Shown piece by piece: positions 60,798 to 64,000 of a stretch of DNA of 64,000 bases; the stretch's first letter is position 1; each line of letters starts with the position of its first letter. The notes under the pieces were generated by a model. It ran no database searches. It was not told the origin of the DNA and saw nothing but the letters and a program-made list of their open reading frames with translations. Source of the DNA: Labilibaculum sp. K2S (lineage in GTDB: Bacteria > Bacteroidota > Bacteroidia > Bacteroidales > Marinifilaceae); assembly GCF_030372765.1 (NCBI RefSeq), contig NZ_JAUCMW010000002.1, positions 13,285 to 77,284 on the forward strand. Reading direction: 5' to 3'. Made by a program: the position numbers and the translations under genes.

Positions 60798-63700
60798 TTA
60801 AAACTTAAGATTCAAACTAAAAATAAAGGTACGAACAGAAGGGGCTCCTGAATATTCTCCAAAGCGTCCTCCAACATCGTTACCAAAAGTAGAGTTTTCC
60901 GGATCAACAAAAGAGTTAGACGAAGGTGTCCATAATAATAGGTTATTACCTACTAATGAAATTCGAGCTTCTTTAAATGGCGTTCTATTTAATAACGATT
61001 CTGAGAATCTATATGACAAAGATACATTTCTCAATTTAACAAATGAACGATCAATTAGATCTGAAGCACCACCATCCATACCTCCATCATCATAGAAACC
61101 ATCCATTTCAGCTTTCGTAATTGGTTGAGTATTCTCCTCATAACCTGTTACATTTCCATCAGCATCTTTAAGCTCAATTACTGAATTCGGAATAACAAAA
61201 GGATTACGGTCATTTATAGTTGTCTCAACAGAATTACCAGTAAAATAAGTAATCGCCTTAGTTCTAGAATACATTAAACCACCTTGTCTGATATCAAGAG
61301 CGAATGAGAAATCGAAATTTTTATAAGAAAAATCATTTGTAACACCCGCAGTATAGTCATAGTCAGCACTTCCAATTACCTCAGGAGCAGAAGCAGCTAA
61401 AGGCAATCCTTTCGCATCTACAATCAATTGACCAGTAGTGGTCTTTTTCGTTGCAACAGCCTCAAAAACTCCCATGCTGTACCCTTTTTTAGCATACATG
61501 CTAACACCAGAAAATCCTTCAAGATAAACTTTATCTAATCCTTCGGCTAATTCAACAACCTTTGATTCATTTTTACTGTAAGTTACACCGATTTTCCACT
61601 CGAAATTTTTTGTCCTGATGGGTGAACCATAAACATACAACTCTACACCCTTATTCGTAACCTCTCCTAAGTTCATAGTCTGTTTTGTATAACCAGTTGC
61701 TGAAGATAGTTTTAAACTCAGAATTTGATCTTTTGTACTCTTATCATAATAAGCTGCATCGACACCTAAACGACTATTAAAAAATCTTAAATCAGCTCCA
61801 ACCTCAAATTCAGTTGAAATCTCAGGTTTAAGTGCTTTATTTCCCAAAGTATTACTTACTTCAAATGCATTCTGATCATTAATAGGGAAAGTAACATTTC
61901 TAAAAGGATTATAAAGTTCCGATTGCTCAAATACCGAATTTAAGAGATAAGGATCAGCATCATTACCAGTTTGTCCGTAAGAGGCTCTAACTTTACCAAA
62001 ATTAATGACACTGGTAAAGTTCTCTGGTAATAACTTTGAGAATAGGAATGCTACTGTAGCACCTGGGTAAAAGAAGGAATTATCTCCTTGAGGTAAAGTA
62101 GAAGACCAGTCGTTTCTAGCCATTAAGTTTAAGTACAACATATTATCATACGATAATTCTGCAGTACCAAAACCACCAAATAATCTTGTTTGCTCAGAAT
62201 AATCAGAAACATCAGGAGTAGATGGGGAATTTTTAATATTATAGAATTCAGGCACATCTAATCCAGCCACACTAGCTCTAAGGTAAGTACGACCAGTTTC
62301 ATTAAAATTAAACCCTACTGTTCCATTTAAATTAAATTTACCAAAGTCTTTATTGAAATTTGCTAAAAAATCCTGATTTATTTGATAAGTATAATTATGA
62401 GAACGGTAAACACTACCCGGGTCTGTACCACTTGTGCCTGCATTGTTAGAACCACTAGTAGGTTGAGTAATCGCATTCCAGTTTTTTCTTTGGTAAACAT
62501 CAACATCACCACCAAAGCGATAAGTAAAGTTCAACCAATCATTCAATTCATAATCAAATTGAACTTTTCCGAAAACTTTATTCTTATTTAGCTCACTCCC
62601 AAATTCTCCAAGTACATAATATGGGTTTAACACACCATAAGGAGTATAATAATTGTCAATATTATTAAACTTAGAATTATAATCTTCCATATCAACTAAT
62701 GAAAAGTCTCTAGGAATTTGTTGTAAAGTATTAGCAACTGTTAACCCTTGCCCTGAAGGAACAGCCTTTACTTTCTCCGTAGAGAAGTTCATTGAAGAGC
62801 TCACTTTGAATTTACCCATTTTACGACTTCCTTTCATAGTAAAAGTGTGTCTTTTGTATGAATCAGCATCTGTTGGATAAATTCCATCCTGATCAGCAAA
62901 AGAATAAGAAAAATAGTAACTCGTTTTATCATCAGCTCCAGAAAGTGATATGGAGTGTTGATGTCCCACACCTAAATCCCAAAAATCTTTATAATTATCT
63001 TTTTGAGTTTCATAAGCTTTAATTTGTCTCTCACCATTTACTATATTTCCAAAAACTCTTTGTTTACCATCGAATTTAGGTCCCCAAGAACCATTTTCGT
63101 CACTTCTCCATTCGCCATCCCATCCTTGACCAAATTCATTTTGATATGTAGGTGTTCTTAAAACAGAGGAAACACTAACGCTGCCATCATAGCTAATTGT
63201 CATCTTTCCAGACTTCCCAGCTTTTGTAGTAATAATAATTGCACCATTAGCAGCCTTAGATCCATATAATGCTGTCGCTGCAGCACCTTTTAGGATTGTC
63301 ATACTTTCTACATTGTTAGGATTAATGGCATTAATACCATTACCGAAATCGAATCCACTATTTAATGCATCGGTGGATCCAACACTAGGATTACTCATTG
63401 GAACACCATCAACAACATACAATGGTTCATTACCGCCAGATACTGAAGAGTAACCACGAATCACAACAGAAGTTGAAGATCCAGGCTCCCCAGAAGTATT
63501 TGATATTTGTACACCAGCGACTTTACCTTGTAGCCCCTCTACAATATTATTCGTTCTAGCCTTCGTTAATTCTTCAGCCTTCACATTTGTTGCGGCGTAC
63601 CCAAGACTTTTCTCGGATTTCTTGATCCCAACAGCAGTAACAATAACTTCATCGACACCAATGGATTCAGTCTCCATAACAACATTAATTGTAGAAGAGG

Positions 63701-63959
63701 TAATTTCACGTTCCTGCATAGTCATTCCAACAAAAGAAAAGACCAAAACCTTTCCATCAGCTGGAACATTTAAGGAGTAGTTACCATCGAAATCTGTAGT
63801 AGTACCAATGGTTGTACCTTTAACAATTACGGAAACTCCCGGGATAGACAGCCCATCATCGGCTGAAGTAACCACCCCTGAAACTTCTCGACTTTGAGCT
63901 AAAACGCTCTGTAATCCTATCACGAATAGGATTAACATCGAAAACAAACTTTTTTTCAT
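60798..63959 (-). CDS. SusC/RagA family TonB-linked outer-membrane protein
   Basis: 1053 residues. Signal peptide (about 1-21, ends VLAQ), carboxypeptidase-regulatory-like domain (about 23-105: REVSGVVTSADDGLSIPGVSVIVKGT...TTDFDGNYSLNVP), the TonB-box-like GVDEVIVTAVGIKKSEKSLG, a plug (about 125-235: GLQGKVAGVQISNTSGEPGS, NNVESMTILKGAAATALYGS, then KAANGAIIITTKAGK), and a 22-strand barrel ending SLNLKF. It brings nutrients across the outer membrane with energy from TonB-ExbBD. The SusCD-plus-two-lipoproteins order is that of BT2264-2261. First gene of the operon; only 41 bp upstream is in the window. Confidence 0.95.
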   Translation of the reverse strand: MKKSLFSMLILFVIGLQSVLAQSREVSGVVTSADDGLSIPGVSVIVKGTTIGTTTDFDGNYSLNVPADGKVLVFSFVGMTMQEREITSSTINVVMETESIGVDEVIVTAVGIKKSEKSLGYAATNVKAEELTKARTNNIVEGLQGKVAGVQISNTSGEPGSSTSVVIRGYSSVSGGNEPLYVVDGVPMSNPSVGSTDALNSGFDFGNGINAINPNNVESMTILKGAAATALYGSKAANGAIIITTKAGKSGKMTISYDGSVSVSSVLRTPTYQNEFGQGWDGEWRSDENGSWGPKFDGKQRVFGNIVNGERQIKAYETQKDNYKDFWDLGVGHQHSISLSGADDKTSYYFSYSFADQDGIYPTDADSYKRHTFTMKGSRKMGKFKVSSSMNFSTEKVKAVPSGQGLTVANTLQQIPRDFSLVDMEDYNSKFNNIDNYYTPYGVLNPYYVLGEFGSELNKNKVFGKVQFDYELNDWLNFTYRFGGDVDVYQRKNWNAITQPTSGSNNAGTSGTDPGSVYRSHNYTYQINQDFLANFNKDFGKFNLNGTVGFNFNETGRTYLRASVAGLDVPEFYNIKNSPSTPDVSDYSEQTRLFGGFGTAELSYDNMLYLNLMARNDWSSTLPQGDNSFFYPGATVAFLFSKLLPENFTSVINFGKVRASYGQTGNDADPYLLNSVFEQSELYNPFRNVTFPINDQNAFEVSNTLGNKALKPEISTEFEVGADLRFFNSRLGVDAAYYDKSTKDQILSLKLSSATGYTKQTMNLGEVTNKGVELYVYGSPIRTKNFEWKIGVTYSKNESKVVELAEGLDKVYLEGFSGVSMYAKKGYSMGVFEAVATKKTTTGQLIVDAKGLPLAASAPEVIGSADYDYTAGVTNDFSYKNFDFSFALDIRQGGLMYSRTKAITYFTGNSVETTINDRNPFVIPNSVIELKDADGNVTGYEENTQPITKAEMDGFYDDGGMDGGASDLIDRSFVKLRNVSLSYRFSESLLNRTPFKEARISLVGNNLLLWTPSSNSFVDPENSTFGNDVGGRFGEYSGAPSVRTFIFSLNLKF

Positions 63960-64000
63960 AAACCTTTAGTTAGTGGTTAATTAACATTAATACACATTTA

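Overview
This window is chromosomal DNA from a low-GC (AT-rich) member of the Bacteroidota, most likely a marine or anaerobic Bacteroidales/Marinilabiliales-type organism. That placement is inferred from gene content: type IX secretion (T9SS) and gliding-type proteins (PorP/SprF, a T9SS C-terminal domain protein, a PorE-like OmpA protein, a T9SS plug protein), a SusC/SusD outer-membrane uptake operon, Na+-NQR, fused 2-oxoacid dehydrogenase E1, a two-subunit 2-oxoacid:ferredoxin oxidoreductase, and several matches to the Bacteroidota promoter pattern (TTG, about 20 nt, TAnnTTTG). I saw no tRNA or rRNA gene, CRISPR array, intact insertion sequence or prophage. The species cannot be named from this sequence alone.

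Layout. 1-2.3 kb: a repeat-rich island with three kinds of small palindromic or terminal-inverted-repeat elements around one DUF6261-like gene. 2.3-6.0 kb: a sodium/solute symporter, recR and a lipoyl acyltransferase (E2). 6.2-15.9 kb: envelope proteins (a TPR/PD40/SPOR-like protein and the PorP-PorE-CTD set) with acetyltransferase, AMP nucleosidase and holA between them. 15.9-20.6 kb: rhomboid protease, a HAD phosphatase, a class IV aminotransferase, YqgE and an NhaC antiporter. 20.8-24.3 kb: a GNAT gene preceded by two tandem copies of an apparently structured RNA, then the fused E1 gene. 24.6-32.4 kb: two small membrane proteins (one NqrM-like), apbE and the complete nqrABCDEF operon, the most coherent functional block. 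32.6-44.4 kb: T9SS plug, bioB, a LytTR protein beside a membrane protein, NhaC, proline catabolism (pruA and proline dehydrogenase), a DivIC/FtsB-like protein, a glycosyltransferase and an OmpH chaperone. 44.5-51.4 kb: nitroreductase, adjacent Fe- and Mn-type superoxide dismutases, MATE pump, a degenerate futalosine-hydrolase-like protein, folE and fabD. 51.5-57.7 kb: a receiver/PEP-synthase-like fusion protein and korAB. 58.1-64 kb: a four-gene SusC/SusD operon with two accessory lipoproteins, resembling the peptide-binding BT2261-2264 type.

The genes suggest a sodium-based energy economy: Na+-NQR pumps Na+, and the SSS symporter and two NhaC antiporters use or adjust the gradient. ApbE and the NqrM-like protein would mature the NQR flavin and iron centres. 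Oxidative 2-oxoacid metabolism appears twice, as a lipoyl dehydrogenase complex (E1 and E2 far apart) and as KorAB. The best candidates for something undescribed are the tandem RNA pair before the GNAT gene, the two small proteins next to nqr, the microORF between nqrB and nqrC, the short palindromic elements at the left end, and the LytTR frame break.
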